A DNA stretch of 64,000 nt from Brevundimonas sp. LM2 (GTDB taxonomy: Bacteria; Pseudomonadota; Alphaproteobacteria; Caulobacterales; Caulobacteraceae), in NCBI RefSeq assembly GCF_002002865.1, contig NZ_CP019508.1, positions 372,001 to 436,000 on the forward strand. The letters run 5' to 3'. The notes below the pieces were generated by a model. The model ran no database searches. It had not been told where the DNA came from and worked only from the letters and a program-made list of their open reading frames with translations. Shown piece by piece: positions 8,077 through 17,443 of this stretch. The translations under genes and the position numbers were made by a program. Position 1 is the stretch's first letter, and each line of letters opens with the position of its first letter.

Positions 8077-11000
8077 ATGTTTACAGCTATTATCACAGCG
8101 TCCGTCAGGTTCCGCTGGTTCATCGTCCTTGCCGTCAGCCTCGTCGCGGCGTTGGGTCTGTTCGAACTGACCAAACTGCCGATCGACGCGGTCCCCGACA
8201 TCACCAACCGTCAGGTGCAGATCACCACGGTCGCTCCCGCTCTGGCGCCCGAGCAGATCGAGCGTCAGGTCACCTATCCATTGGAAACCGCGCTTGCTGG
8301 CATTCCCGGTCTGACCAGCACACGGTCATTGTCGCGTAACGGCTTCAGCCAGATCACCGCGATCTTCACTGACCAGACCGACATCTATTTCGCGCGTCAG
8401 CAGGTCGCCGAACGGCTCGCCGCCGCGTCGGAGGGACTACCCGAGGGCGTGGAGCCGGGCCTTTCGCCCATCACCACGGGCCTCGGTGAGGTTCTGATGT
8501 GGACGGTCGACTATGTGCCCTTCAATAGCGAAAACCTGTCCAAGCCCGGCCAACCGGGCTGGCAGGCCGGCGGGGCCTATCTGACCCCTGAAGGCGAGCG
8601 ACTGACGACCGCTGAACAGCGCGCCACCTATCTGCGCACGGTCCAGGATTGGATCATCGCGCCCCAAATGCGCACCACCACGGGTCTTGCCGGGGTCGAT
8701 ACGGTCGGGGGCTACGTCAAGGAATACGCCGTCCGACCCAATGCTTCGCAACTGGCGGCCTATGGGCTCGGCCTCACTGATCTGGTCGAGGCGGTCGAGC
8801 GGGCCAACACTCAGGCCGGAGCCGGCTATATCCAGCGTGCGGGCGAGGCCCTGGTCGTTCGCACCGACGCCCTAGCGCTGACGATCAACGATCTGGCGCA
8901 GGCGCCGGTCGTCAATCGCGGGGGTCTGGTCGTCCGGGTCGCCGATGTCGCCACAGTCGAGATCGGCCAGGCTCCGCGTCTGGGCGGCGCCAGTCGCGAC
9001 GGCCACGAGGCGGTGCTCGGCACTGCGCTGATGATCGCGGGCGGCAACAGCCGCACGGTCGCTCAGGCCGCAGCCGAACGTCTGTCGGTCGTGGACGACA
9101 GTTTGCCCCCCGGCGTGGTCGCCGTGCCAGTGCTGAACCGCAGCGAACTGGTCAACTCGACCATCTCGACGGTCGCCCGCAACCTTGCCGAAGGCGCGCT
9201 GCTGGTCATCGTCGTCCTGTTCCTGCTGCTGGGGAACATTCGCGCGGCGAGCATCACCGCCCTGATGATCCCGCTGTCGTTCCTGTTCGCCGTCATCGGC
9301 ATGAATCGGTTCGGTATCAGCGGTAACCTGATGAGCCTGGGCGCACTCGACTTCGGTCTGATGGTCGATGGCGCAGTCGTGGTGATCGAGAACACCCTGC
9401 TGATGCTTACCCAGCGCCGGGCGTCCCTGGGACGGATGCTGACCCGCCATGAGCGATTGGACGTGGCCGTTCAGTCTGCCCGTCAGATGGTCAAGCCGGC
9501 CGCCTTTGGACAACTGATCATCCTTCTGGTGTTCGCCCCGCTGCTGATGCTTGAAGGAGTCGAAGGCAAGACGTTCCAGCCCATGGGCGCGACCGTCATG
9601 CTGGCTCTGGTCGGCGCCTTCATCTTCTCCTTCACTTTCGTGCCCGCGATGACGGCCCTGCTCGTGCGTGATCCCAAGTCAGTTCACGTCGGTCCAGACG
9701 GTCAGGCGGTCGAACACGAGACCTGGATTCTGCGGTTCGCCCGCCGGTTCATCCAGCCGGCGATCCAGGCGGCGGTCTCGCGGCCCAAGATCGTGCTGAT
9801 CTCTGCGGTGGCGACCCTCGCCATCGGCGCGATCTCCTTCATGTCGCTGGGCCGCGAGTTCATCCCCACACTGGACGAAGGCGACATCGCCATGCAGGCG
9901 TTGCGCGTGCCCTCGGCCTCGCTGGAGCAGTCCCTCGCCATGCAAATGGCCCTGGAGCGCGCCATCAAGGCCCAGCCGGAGGTGGAGACCATGTTCTCGC
10001 GCACCGGCACGGCAGAGGCGGCGGTGGACCCGATGCCGCCGAACATCTCCGACAGCGTGATCGTGCTGAAGGACCGAAAGGACTGGCCTGATCCGAGCCT
10101 GGAGAAGGAGGAGCTGATCGAGCGGATCGAAGGCGTCGCAGCGCTACAGATCGGCAACAACTTCGAATTCAGCCAGCCGATCGAACTGCGGTTCAACGAA
10201 CTGATCTCCGGCGTCCGCACCGATCTCGCCGTCATGGTTTACGGCGATGACTTCGATACGCTTCAGCGGGTCGCGGATCAGGTCGCGACTTCACTGCGGG
10301 CAACAACCGGATCGGCGGACGTTCGGGTCGAGCAGGCCTCCGGCCTGCCCACCCTGACCGTCAGCGTCGATCGCATCGCCGCCGCCAGCTACGGCCTCTC
10401 CGCAGCCGACGTCAGCGAGGCGGTCTCGGCGGGCGTCGGTGGCGCCGAGGCCGGGCGCATCTTCGAGGGCGACCGACGCTTCGACGTCGTCGTCCGCCTG
10501 CCCGACGACGACCGCAACGATCCGGCGTCTCTGGCGGCCCTGCCGATCGTCTCCGACACGGGTGTCATCGTGCCGCTGTCCTCGGTCGCGCGCATTCAGG
10601 TCGGTGAAGGCCCTAACCAGATCAGTCGCGAGAACGGCAGCCGCCGCATGGTGGTTCAGGCCAATGTTCGCGGTCGCGATCTGGGCGGCTTCGTCACAGA
10701 CGCACAGAGCCAGGTCTCGAAGATCGACCTGCCGGCGGGCGTCTATCTAAAATGGGGCGGGCAGTTCGAGAACCTTGAGCGGGCGGTGCAGCGCTTCGGT
10801 CTCGTCATCCCGATCGTCTTCGTGCTGATCGGCGTGCTGCTGTTCCTGGCGTTGGGCTCATTCGCAGAGGCCGGTTTGGTGTTCGCCTGCGTGCCCTTGG
10901 CCCTGGTCGGCGGCGCGCTCGCGCTACTGCTGCGCGGGATGCCCTTCTCGGTCTCGGCGGCTGTCGGCTTTATCGCCGTCTCCGGTGTGGCGACCCTGAA

Positions 11001-11298
11001 CGGACTTGTCCTGATGCAGGCGATCCGCGAGCGGCTGACGGCGGGTCTCACGCCCTATGACGCCGCCATAGAGGGCGCCTCCAGCCGCCTTCGCGCGGTG
11101 CTGACGACTGCCATGGTCGCCATCGTCGGCTTTATACCGATGGCGCTGGCGCACGGGGCCGGGGCGGAAGTCCAGAAGCCGCTGGCGACGGTGGTGATCG
11201 GGGGTCTTCTGACCGCGACCATTCTGACCTTGCTCGTTTTGCCGACCTTCGCAGCCAGGGCGGTCAAGCACAGAGCCTCGGAAGGAATGGACGATTGA
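8077..11298 (+). CDS. czcA: CzcA-like heavy-metal RND efflux pump
   Basis: 1073 residues, the normal length for HME-RND transporters, with 12 predicted membrane helices in the 1+6+5 order. The HME signature in TM4 is seen as LDFGLMVDGAVVVIEN, with Asp residues used for proton coupling, and the N-terminus ELTKLPIDAVPDITNRQVQ is typical of CzcA/CusA. It exports Co, Zn, Cd or similar divalent ions; the monovalent Cus type is less likely given the Zn-type ATPase downstream. Start ATG at 8077, 11 bases after czcB. The stop overlaps the TTG start of the next gene. Confidence 0.92.
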   Translation: MFTAIITASVRFRWFIVLAVSLVAALGLFELTKLPIDAVPDITNRQVQITTVAPALAPEQIERQVTYPLETALAGIPGLTSTRSLSRNGFSQITAIFTDQTDIYFARQQVAERLAAASEGLPEGVEPGLSPITTGLGEVLMWTVDYVPFNSENLSKPGQPGWQAGGAYLTPEGERLTTAEQRATYLRTVQDWIIAPQMRTTTGLAGVDTVGGYVKEYAVRPNASQLAAYGLGLTDLVEAVERANTQAGAGYIQRAGEALVVRTDALALTINDLAQAPVVNRGGLVVRVADVATVEIGQAPRLGGASRDGHEAVLGTALMIAGGNSRTVAQAAAERLSVVDDSLPPGVVAVPVLNRSELVNSTISTVARNLAEGALLVIVVLFLLLGNIRAASITALMIPLSFLFAVIGMNRFGISGNLMSLGALDFGLMVDGAVVVIENTLLMLTQRRASLGRMLTRHERLDVAVQSARQMVKPAAFGQLIILLVFAPLLMLEGVEGKTFQPMGATVMLALVGAFIFSFTFVPAMTALLVRDPKSVHVGPDGQAVEHETWILRFARRFIQPAIQAAVSRPKIVLISAVATLAIGAISFMSLGREFIPTLDEGDIAMQALRVPSASLEQSLAMQMALERAIKAQPEVETMFSRTGTAEAAVDPMPPNISDSVIVLKDRKDWPDPSLEKEELIERIEGVAALQIGNNFEFSQPIELRFNELISGVRTDLAVMVYGDDFDTLQRVADQVATSLRATTGSADVRVEQASGLPTLTVSVDRIAAASYGLSAADVSEAVSAGVGGAEAGRIFEGDRRFDVVVRLPDDDRNDPASLAALPIVSDTGVIVPLSSVARIQVGEGPNQISRENGSRRMVVQANVRGRDLGGFVTDAQSQVSKIDLPAGVYLKWGGQFENLERAVQRFGLVIPIVFVLIGVLLFLALGSFAEAGLVFACVPLALVGGALALLLRGMPFSVSAAVGFIAVSGVATLNGLVLMQAIRERLTAGLTPYDAAIEGASSRLRAVLTTAMVAIVGFIPMALAHGAGAEVQKPLATVVIGGLLTATILTLLVLPTFAARAVKHRASEGMDD

Positions 11299-11897
11299 CG
11301 TCTCGATCCTCGGAGGACCACCAGCAGCGCCGTACGCTGCTGGTGGTCCTCATCCTCAACGCCCTGCTTTTCGTGGGTCTGGGCGCCGGCGGCATTCTCG
11401 CCGACTCCAGCGCCCTGCTGGCCAATGCGGTCGATAATGGAGCGGACTCGGTTGTCTACCTCATCAGCTTCCTGGCCGTAGGCCGAGCCTTGTCCTGGAA
11501 AAGAGGTGCAGCCCGTCTGTCCGGTGTCCTGTTGCTGCTCTTTGCCGCCGGCGTCGTTATCGACGTCGGCCGGCGATGGTGGTTCGGCGCGGAACCCGTC
11601 GGCTGGACCATGATGGGGATGGCTCTCGTCGCAGCGGTCGTGAACCTCGTCTGCCTGTTGCTGCTGAAAAGAGTCACCTCCGACGACGTCAACATGGAGG
11701 CCGCCGAAACCTTCAGTCTGAACGACTTCGCGGCGAACGGCGGGATTCTCGTCGCTGGCGGGCTTGTGCTGTGGCTCGATCAGTCGTGGCCGGACCTCGT
11801 GGTCGGACTGTTGGTCGCCGCGCTCGCGACCAAGGGCGGCGTCGAAATTCTGCAGAACGCGGCTCGCGCCGAAGACAATAAGGAGGCGGCCCGATGA
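11295..11897 (+). CDS. CDF-like cation transporter, transmembrane domain only
   Basis: 200 residues with about six membrane helices. TM2 carries NAVDNGAD (DxxxD) and TM5 carries LNDFAANGG. Like the first gene of the operon it stops before the cytoplasmic CDF domain, so the two are the same architectural class though not close copies. Translation starts at TTG overlapping the czcA stop (TTGA), and the gene ends in an ATGA overlap with the P-type ATPase gene, so the whole block is translationally coupled. Confidence 0.78.
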   Translation: MTSRSSEDHQQRRTLLVVLILNALLFVGLGAGGILADSSALLANAVDNGADSVVYLISFLAVGRALSWKRGAARLSGVLLLLFAAGVVIDVGRRWWFGAEPVGWTMMGMALVAAVVNLVCLLLLKRVTSDDVNMEAAETFSLNDFAANGGILVAGGLVLWLDQSWPDLVVGLLVAALATKGGVEILQNAARAEDNKEAAR

Positions 11898-13984
11898 GTT
11901 CGTCCGCTAACGACCATCAAGCCGGGGACGGCCACGACCATGCGAGCGAAAAGGCAGGGGCCGATCCGCATGCACACGGCGGCGTGTTCGGGCCAAACAC
12001 CGAGGTGATTTTCGCCGTGGCAAGTGGCGGGGCCCTGGCCGTGGGCTTCGCTCTCGAAAAGCTCGCGGCCGGCGTCCCGGCTTGGCTGCCTCTCTGTCTG
12101 TATCTGATCGCCTACGGCTTCGGCGGCTTCTTCACGGTCCGCGAGGCTTTCGAAAATCTCCGCAACAAGCGTTTCGAGATCGACACGCTGATGCTCGTGG
12201 CCGCCGCCGGGGCGGCGGCTCTCGGGGCCTGGGCGGAGGGCGCGCTGCTCCTGTTTCTGTTCAGCATCGGCCACGCCCTTGAGAACTACGCCATGGGCCG
12301 CGCCAAACGCGCGATCGAAGCCCTGGCCGACCTGACGCCGCGCACGGCCCATGTGCGCCGGGGCGAGGAGGTCGTGGAAGTGCCGGTCGAGGAGGTCGAG
12401 GTCGGCGACACGGTCGTGGTGCGGCCCAACGAACGGCTGCCGGCGGACGGGTTCGTCGTGGTCGGCGCGACCAGCATCAATCAGGCCCCGGTGACCGGCG
12501 AGAGCATGCCCGTCGACAAACAGCCGGTCAGCGACGCCGCCGCTGCCCGGGCGCGGCCCGCCCAGATCCCGTCGTCCTCAATCGTCTTCGCGGGCACCAT
12601 CAACGGGGCTGGCGCGATCGAGATCGAGACAACGCGCAAATCCACCGACACGACCCTGGCCAAGGTCGTCCGTATGGTGAGCGAGGCCGAAACCCAGAAG
12701 TCCCCCACCCAGCGATTTACGGACCGCTTCGAACGGATCTTCGTCCCGGTGGTCCTCGGCCTCGCCTTCATCCTGCTCTTCGCCTGGGTCGTGGTCGATG
12801 AGCCGTTCCGCGACAGCTTCTATCGGGCCATGGCGGTCCTGGTGGCGGCCAGCCCATGTGCCCTCGCCATCGCCACGCCCAGCGCCGTTCTCTCGGGTGT
12901 CGCGCGTGCGGCCCGAGCTGGCGTCCTGATCAAGGGGGGAGCCCCCCTTGAGAACTTGGGATCGCTCAACGCCATCGCGTTCGACAAGACCGGCACCCTG
13001 ACGGAGGGACGGCCCCGGATCACCGACATCGTGCCGGTAGGCGGCACGAAGGAACTCGACCTTCTGACAACCGCCGTCGCGGTCGAGCGGCTGAGCGATC
13101 ATCCTCTGGCGGAGGCGATAGCGCGTGACGGCCTGGAGCGCCTCAAGGGCGCAACCGTCGCAGCGGCCTCGGGCCTGAAGAGCCTGACCGGAAAGGGCGT
13201 CACCGCCGAGTACGATGGGGGACAGGTTTGGATCGGCAAGCCGGAGATGTTCGGCGTGGACGGGATCGGGCCGCTCAGCAACGAGGCCGAGGCGGCTGTC
13301 ACCCGCCTGCGGCTGGATGGCCGAACCCTGATGGTCGTCCGGCGGGGCGAGCGTGATCTTGGCGTGATCGGCCTGCTGGATACGCCACGGTCCGCAGCCC
13401 GCACGACGCTCGATGCTCTCCGAGGGCTGGGTGTCTCTCGTATGATCATGATCTCGGGAGACCATCAGAAGGCGGCCCAAGCGATCGCAAGCCAGGTTGG
13501 CCTGACTGAAGCCTGGGGCGATCTCATGCCCGAGGACAAGGTCGACGCCATCAAGCGGCTGCGCGCCGAGGGCAAGATCGCCATGGTGGGCGACGGCGTG
13601 AACGACGCCCCCGCCATGGCTACGGCGACCGTGGGCATCGCCATGGGCGCCGCAGGGTCCGACGTCGCGTTGGAGACCGCTGACGTCGCCCTGATGTCCG
13701 ACGATCTCTCGCAACTGCCGTTTGCGGTCGGGCTGAGCCGTCGAACCCGCGGCATCATCCTGCAGAACCTGGTCGTCAGCCTGGGGGTCGTCGCCTTCCT
13801 TGTGCCCGCCACCATCTTCGGATTGGGCATCGGGCCGGCGGTGGCGATGCACGAGGGCTCGACCCTGTTGGTCGTGTTCAACGCCCTTCGGCTCCTCGGC
13901 TACCGCGACCCGACCCGTCCCGCTGGGCCTTCGAAGGGCGTAGCCACCGGGGCCGCTCCAGACCTGCAGGGAACAGTCGCATGA
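11894..13984 (+). CDS. Heavy-metal P1B-type ATPase (Zn/Cd/Co type, ZntA/CadA-like)
   Basis: 696 residues. Visible P-type ATPase motifs: TGES (VTGESMPV), membrane metal-site SPCALAIATPSA, phosphorylation site [11 protein letters not shown] locus (SDHPLAEA) and [11 protein letters not shown]. The membrane motif is SPC rather than CPC, which is seen in Co/other divalent P1B-4-like pumps, so Zn/Cd/Co export is more likely than copper. There is no N-terminal HMA domain; instead the first 35 residues are His/Asp-rich (DHQAGDGHDHASEK..., DPHAHGG). Part of the czc-like operon. Confidence 0.9.
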   Translation: MSSSANDHQAGDGHDHASEKAGADPHAHGGVFGPNTEVIFAVASGGALAVGFALEKLAAGVPAWLPLCLYLIAYGFGGFFTVREAFENLRNKRFEIDTLMLVAAAGAAALGAWAEGALLLFLFSIGHALENYAMGRAKRAIEALADLTPRTAHVRRGEEVVEVPVEEVEVGDTVVVRPNERLPADGFVVVGATSINQAPVTGESMPVDKQPVSDAAAARARPAQIPSSSIVFAGTINGAGAIEIETTRKSTDTTLAKVVRMVSEAETQKSPTQRFTDRFERIFVPVVLGLAFILLFAWVVVDEPFRDSFYRAMAVLVAASPCALAIATPSAVLSGVARAARAGVLIKGGAPLENLGSLNAIAFDKTGTLTEGRPRITDIVPVGGTKELDLLTTAVAVERLSDHPLAEAIARDGLERLKGATVAAASGLKSLTGKGVTAEYDGGQVWIGKPEMFGVDGIGPLSNEAEAAVTRLRLDGRTLMVVRRGERDLGVIGLLDTPRSAARTTLDALRGLGVSRMIMISGDHQKAAQAIASQVGLTEAWGDLMPEDKVDAIKRLRAEGKIAMVGDGVNDAPAMATATVGIAMGAAGSDVALETADVALMSDDLSQLPFAVGLSRRTRGIILQNLVVSLGVVAFLVPATIFGLGIGPAVAMHEGSTLLVVFNALRLLGYRDPTRPAGPSKGVATGAAPDLQGTVA

Positions 13985-14421
13985 AGCGCATCGGATGGGT
14001 TTCAGTCGTCGCCGTCTTTCTTGCGCTGTCCGCCTTCGCCTACGGCATGCTGTCGGGACGGTCGCGGCCTGACGCCCAGGCTCCCCCGTCATCGGCCCGG
14101 GATGTCGGTGCTCACGACACTCAGGGCGCGAGGCCGGGGGAGGCTCCCTCGACCCAAGCCTTCCGGGAAGCGAACGACCGGATGCATCAAGGCATGGCCA
14201 TCGCCTATACCGGCGACGCCGACATCGACTTCCTGCGGGGCATGATCGCGCATCACGAGGGCGCTATCGCCATGGCCAGGATCGCGGTCGAGCACGGTGA
14301 GGCCGCGGACGTCCAAAGCCTTGCCCGCGAGATCATCCCCGCCCAGGAGGCTGAGATCCTCCGGATGAGGATACTGCTGGCGCGGCACGAAGACGACCCG
14401 CCCAGTGGCGTCAGGCCCTGA
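13981..14421 (+). CDS. DUF305 (CopM-like) metal-associated protein, membrane-anchored
   Basis: 146 residues with an N-terminal hydrophobic anchor and a DUF305 domain in the second half: DIDFLRGMIAHHEGAIAMARI, then AREIIPAQEAEILRMRILL. DUF305 proteins are four-helix periplasmic proteins whose His/Met residues bind metals; one member in cyanobacteria binds copper. Start overlaps the ATPase stop (ATGA). A second DUF305 protein is encoded near 26.5 kb beside the copper genes. Confidence 0.85.
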   Translation: MKRIGWVSVVAVFLALSAFAYGMLSGRSRPDAQAPPSSARDVGAHDTQGARPGEAPSTQAFREANDRMHQGMAIAYTGDADIDFLRGMIAHHEGAIAMARIAVEHGEAADVQSLAREIIPAQEAEILRMRILLARHEDDPPSGVRP

Positions 14422-14845
14422 CGCCGTGGCCGGGAAGCGCTTCACCGTCCGGGGTCGCGACCTTCGCTGGAAGGAGGGCCGCGCAAAGACCAGGCGGTCG
14501 CGGCCGAAGGCCCCGCCCAAGCCGAACCTGACCCTGGACCTGGGCGTCGCGGCCGTCGCAAGCCTGCTGGCGGCCGGCGTCGTCTTCTGCTTCGCCTTCA
14601 TCCTGTCTGGGTCTCACGGCGTCCCCCTGTATCTGGGCTACACCGTGATCCTGGGCGGCGTCGGCGTCGCCTCTTATGCGATGGGACCCCGGGACCGCGG
14701 GGGGCGGATGATCGCCGGCGGCATCGGCGTGTTGTGGCTGATCGGGTCGGCTGTCTTGTTCGCCGCCCGGGCCGACATCGTCATACCGGTTCATCGGCAT
14801 ACGACGGTCGCACAGCCCGTCATTGCGGGTACGGCGAAGGACTGA
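14405..14845 (+). CDS. Hypothetical membrane protein
   Basis: 146 residues from a GTG overlapping the DUF305 gene by 17 bases; an alternative GTG lies at 14426. The first 40 residues are strongly basic, followed by three hydrophobic segments (AAVASLLAAGVVFCFAFIL, YLGYTVILGGVGVASYAM, IAGGIGVLWLIGSAVLF). I do not recognise the family. Its position at the end of the czc operon is the only hint to function. GC3 pattern is consistent with a real gene. Confidence 0.6.
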   Translation: MASGPDAVAGKRFTVRGRDLRWKEGRAKTRRSRPKAPPKPNLTLDLGVAAVASLLAAGVVFCFAFILSGSHGVPLYLGYTVILGGVGVASYAMGPRDRGGRMIAGGIGVLWLIGSAVLFAARADIVIPVHRHTTVAQPVIAGTAKD

Positions 14846-14936
14846 TCACCCGTCGGCCCACGTCGGGCCCGGCGCTAACCTTTCCTTGGCCGCTCCGCGC
14901 GTAGGGTCCGGCATGCTCCGCGTCGCCGAAGAGCCG

Positions 14937-16082
14937 ATGAACCCGATCCCGCCGCGCATCGCCCGCGGCGGCTGGCTCGACGCGCTCCGCTTCATCGTCG
15001 GGGCGCTGATCATCCTCTATCATTTCCGCGAGGCCTCTCCGGTCCCGCTGCCGCAACTGCATCCGGTGTTCGACCGCGGCTATCTACTCACCGACTTCTT
15101 CATCATCGACTCCGGCTACGTCCTCGCCCGCATCTATGGCGACCGGCTGGCCGCCGGTCAGGCCTCGCTGCGCGCCTATGCGCGCCAGCGTCTAATGCGC
15201 GTCATCCCGGCTCACCTCGTCGTCAGCTTCATCCTCGTGGCGATCGTCGGCGGCGCCGCGCTGGCGGGCGTCGCGCCCAGCAATCCACGCTGGTTCGACT
15301 GGTCGCAACTGCCGTCCCAGGTGCTGCTGGTCCAGGCCTATGGCGTGCCGGGCGGCCAGGGATGGAACGCCCCGACCTGGACGCTCTCGGCCCTGATCGG
15401 CTGCTATCTCCTTTTGCCGTGGATCTGCAGCGCCCTGTGGCGCTGGCCGCCGGCCGTCGTGGTGATGGGCGCGGTGATCTTCGTCCTCGTCACAAACCTC
15501 GCTGCCTCCCAGTGGCTGGGCGATCCCCTCTATCGCCTTCCGATGCGGTTCGGAATCGTTCGCGCCCTGCCGCTCTTCCTGCTGGGCGTCGCTGCGGCCT
15601 TCTACGGTTCGCGGGTCTATGTCGCGCCGCGCCTCGCCGGAACGATCGGTGTCGGCGCGGCCGTCGCGCTGGTCATCCTGCAGGCCTTCGGCGCCTTCAG
15701 CCTGCTCTCTTTGGGGGTGATGACGGTGATCATCTGGGCCGCCGGCGCCGTACCTGTGCTCAGGCCTTCGCGCCTGATCGAGCATCTCGCGCTGATGTCG
15801 TTCTCGATGTTCCTGACCAATGAGGTCAGCCGCATCGTCTGGTTTGGACTGCTTGAGGCTATCGGTCAGGACGCTCTCTCAGCCGGGGTCCGCTGGGCGC
15901 TATGGTCCGTCGGTTTCGTCGGCGCCTTCGCCGCCGCCGCTGTGTTCCGCTACGGCTTGGACCGTCCCGTCCAGACCTGGCTCAACTCCCCTTGCACCAA
16001 CCGTGGCGTCGGGAATCAGTCGCCGACGCCGGCCGCGCCCATAGCGTCAGGCGCCGTTGTGTCGGCCGAACACACGGGTTGA
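14937..16082 (+). CDS. Acyltransferase family 3 (OafA/NolL-like) membrane protein
   Basis: About 381 residues with ten or so hydrophobic helices. The N-terminal LDALRFIVGALIILYHF is the family signature with the catalytic His, and TDFFIIDSGYVLARIY matches the second conserved block. The family transfers acyl groups to sugars or other carriers at the inner membrane. ATG 14937 fits the domain start; ATG 14913 is possible. The end overlaps the convergent DUF411 gene by 36 bp. A link to metal resistance is not obvious. Confidence 0.82.
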   Translation: MNPIPPRIARGGWLDALRFIVGALIILYHFREASPVPLPQLHPVFDRGYLLTDFFIIDSGYVLARIYGDRLAAGQASLRAYARQRLMRVIPAHLVVSFILVAIVGGAALAGVAPSNPRWFDWSQLPSQVLLVQAYGVPGGQGWNAPTWTLSALIGCYLLLPWICSALWRWPPAVVVMGAVIFVLVTNLAASQWLGDPLYRLPMRFGIVRALPLFLLGVAAAFYGSRVYVAPRLAGTIGVGAAVALVILQAFGAFSLLSLGVMTVIIWAAGAVPVLRPSRLIEHLALMSFSMFLTNEVSRIVWFGLLEAIGQDALSAGVRWALWSVGFVGAFAAAAVFRYGLDRPVQTWLNSPCTNRGVGNQSPTPAAPIASGAVVSAEHTG

Positions 16083-16511
16083 ACCGTCATTGAGGATCAG
16101 CACGGTCGTATAGGGTTCTCGCCCCGCAGCCTCCATGCCGGGCGAGCCCGCGGGCATGCCGGGCGCGCTCAACGCCCTTGCGGCCGGGCGTTCGCGCAGC
16201 AGCCGGTCGACGTCGCCGGCCGGGACATGACCCTCGATCGCATAAGCGCCGACGACGGCCGTGTGGCAAGAAGCGAGCGGATCGGGAATCCCATGCTGCG
16301 CCCGGATCGGCGCCAGGTCCTCGCGCTCGACGACCTCGACGGTCCAGCCCGCCTGACGCATGTGCGCGATCCAGCCGCCACAGCAGCCGCACCAGGGCGT
16401 CTTGTAGGCGGTCATTCGCCTGGGCGGCGCCGCCAGGGCGGGGGCGGCGGCCAGGACCAATCCGGGCAATGCCACGAGCAAGGTGCGGCGCGAAGGTGCA
16501 GGTGCAGCCAT
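16047..16511 (-). CDS. DUF411 metal-binding periplasmic protein
   Basis: 154 residues. N-terminus SRRTLLVALPGLVLAAAPALA is a signal with a twin-arginine look. The mature part starts with MTAYKTPWCGCCGGWIAHM, whose CxCC cluster defines DUF411, and later has ASCHTAVVGAYAIEGHVPAGDVDRLL, also conserved. DUF411 genes usually sit beside copper or multi-metal resistance genes, as here. The protein is presumed to bind or chaperone metal in the periplasm; this is inference from family context. Confidence 0.88.
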   Translation of the reverse strand: MAAPAPSRRTLLVALPGLVLAAAPALAAPPRRMTAYKTPWCGCCGGWIAHMRQAGWTVEVVEREDLAPIRAQHGIPDPLASCHTAVVGAYAIEGHVPAGDVDRLLRERPAARALSAPGMPAGSPGMEAAGREPYTTVLILNDGSTRVFGRHNGA

Positions 16512-16836
16512 GGCATGACTCTCGATCACTGAAGGTCGCCACCCTGAAGGATCCCGCGAGGTTTGGCGACGGGCAGGGTGTCGCGGTCTCGGTGCGGTCT
16601 CGAGTGTTTGCTGTTCACCGTTCTGTGGTGACTTTAATAGGACCAGCCCGGTCTATCGCTCGTCCGCACGCCGGACTGCGGCAAGACGGAGCAGATGCAT
16701 CGATGACTTGAGTCTCTTATGCTTAGGTCTGCAACGGCTCGCGCGTCTCAGTCTCCAAGCGACCGGGACCGCGTGATCCAGACTGGCGGGATGGTCTAGG
16801 GTCCGAGCCTAATCCTAAGCGAAGAGAGAGGAAGAC
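16512..16836. other. Intergenic region without a recognised gene
   Basis: 325 bases between the DUF411 start and the DUF7662-like gene. It has a more AT-rich centre (CTTTAATAGGACC, CTCTTATGCTTAGG) that could hold the two divergent promoters, but no clear operator or RNA. I see no convincing open frame. Confidence 0.5.
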
Positions 16837-17142
16837 ATGGCCGTGGCCAAATATACGCCCCTCGCATCCTTCCTGCGACGCCAGAAGCGCGACGAGATCG
16901 AGCTGACCTTCCGGGACATCGAACGGATTGTCGGCGGTATTCTGCCGAAGGCGGCGACCACGGACGGGTGGTGGCGAGCAGATCCCTCCGGACTTCAAAA
17001 GCCTCAACACGTCGCCTTCGCGGACGCCGGGTTCGTCGCCGAGCCGCAGACCCGGGCCGAAATCGTCCGCTTTGTTCGAGTGACGCCCGATGGCCGAAAT
17101 CCGGCTTTGGCGCTTGCGCACGAGCGAGACCCGCAGGCCTGA
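16837..17142 (+). CDS. DUF7662-like small protein
   Basis: 101 residues. The N-terminal half KYTPLASFLRRQKRDEIELTFRDIERIVGGILPKAA followed by WWRADPSG, an AFADAGF segment and a final VRFVRV fits a family of short proteins often found alone or fused to other domains and of unknown function. A clear AGAGAGGAAG ribosome site precedes the ATG. It stands alone between metal-resistance genes and may be cargo unrelated to metals. The family label is from memory of the pattern and is moderately sure. Confidence 0.65.
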   Translation: MAVAKYTPLASFLRRQKRDEIELTFRDIERIVGGILPKAATTDGWWRADPSGLQKPQHVAFADAGFVAEPQTRAEIVRFVRVTPDGRNPALALAHERDPQA

Positions 17143-17208
17143 TGTCTGGTCGCTTCCGGCGGCGCCCTTTCCGTGAGGGCTGGCCGGAAGCGAGTCAGAT
17201 CGGGCCGA

Positions 17209-17433
17209 TCAGTTGTGGTCGGCGTGCCCTTGGGGCGCCGGCGTCTCCGACGGAGCGGAGGCGGGCGGCGCGGGTGCGGTTGGGGCGGGCTCGGTCTTCA
17301 TCTCGTCGCAGCAGCTCATAGGGGCGTCCGCGGCCATGTCCTTGCAGCAGTCGCAGCCTTCGGCGGCCAACGCCGCGCCGGCGCTCAGCGTCAGAATCGC
17401 GCCGGCGGCGGCCAGCAGGTTGGAAACTTTCAT
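17209..17433 (-). CDS. Small secreted Cys-rich protein at the end of the cop operon
   Basis: 74 residues. Signal peptide MKVSNLLAAAGAILTLSAGAALA, then GCDCCKDM and SCCDEMK, then a Pro/Ala-rich tail ending HADHN. The second of two adjacent ATGs (17433) has AGGAG at a better distance than the first. The Cys pairs and acidic/Met residues suggest a periplasmic Cu(I)/metal-binding peptide. A similar ...CCDEM ending occurs in the 51-residue protein at 27512. No named family recognised. Confidence 0.72.
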   Translation of the reverse strand: MKVSNLLAAAGAILTLSAGAALAAEGCDCCKDMAADAPMSCCDEMKTEPAPTAPAPPASAPSETPAPQGHADHN

Positions 17434-17443
17434 CATCGTTCTC

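Noticed and set aside
12578..14092. A 504-codon open frame on the - strand
   Set aside because: Antisense to the Zn/Cd-type P-type ATPase gene, which has all catalytic motifs; composition is typical of a shadow frame.
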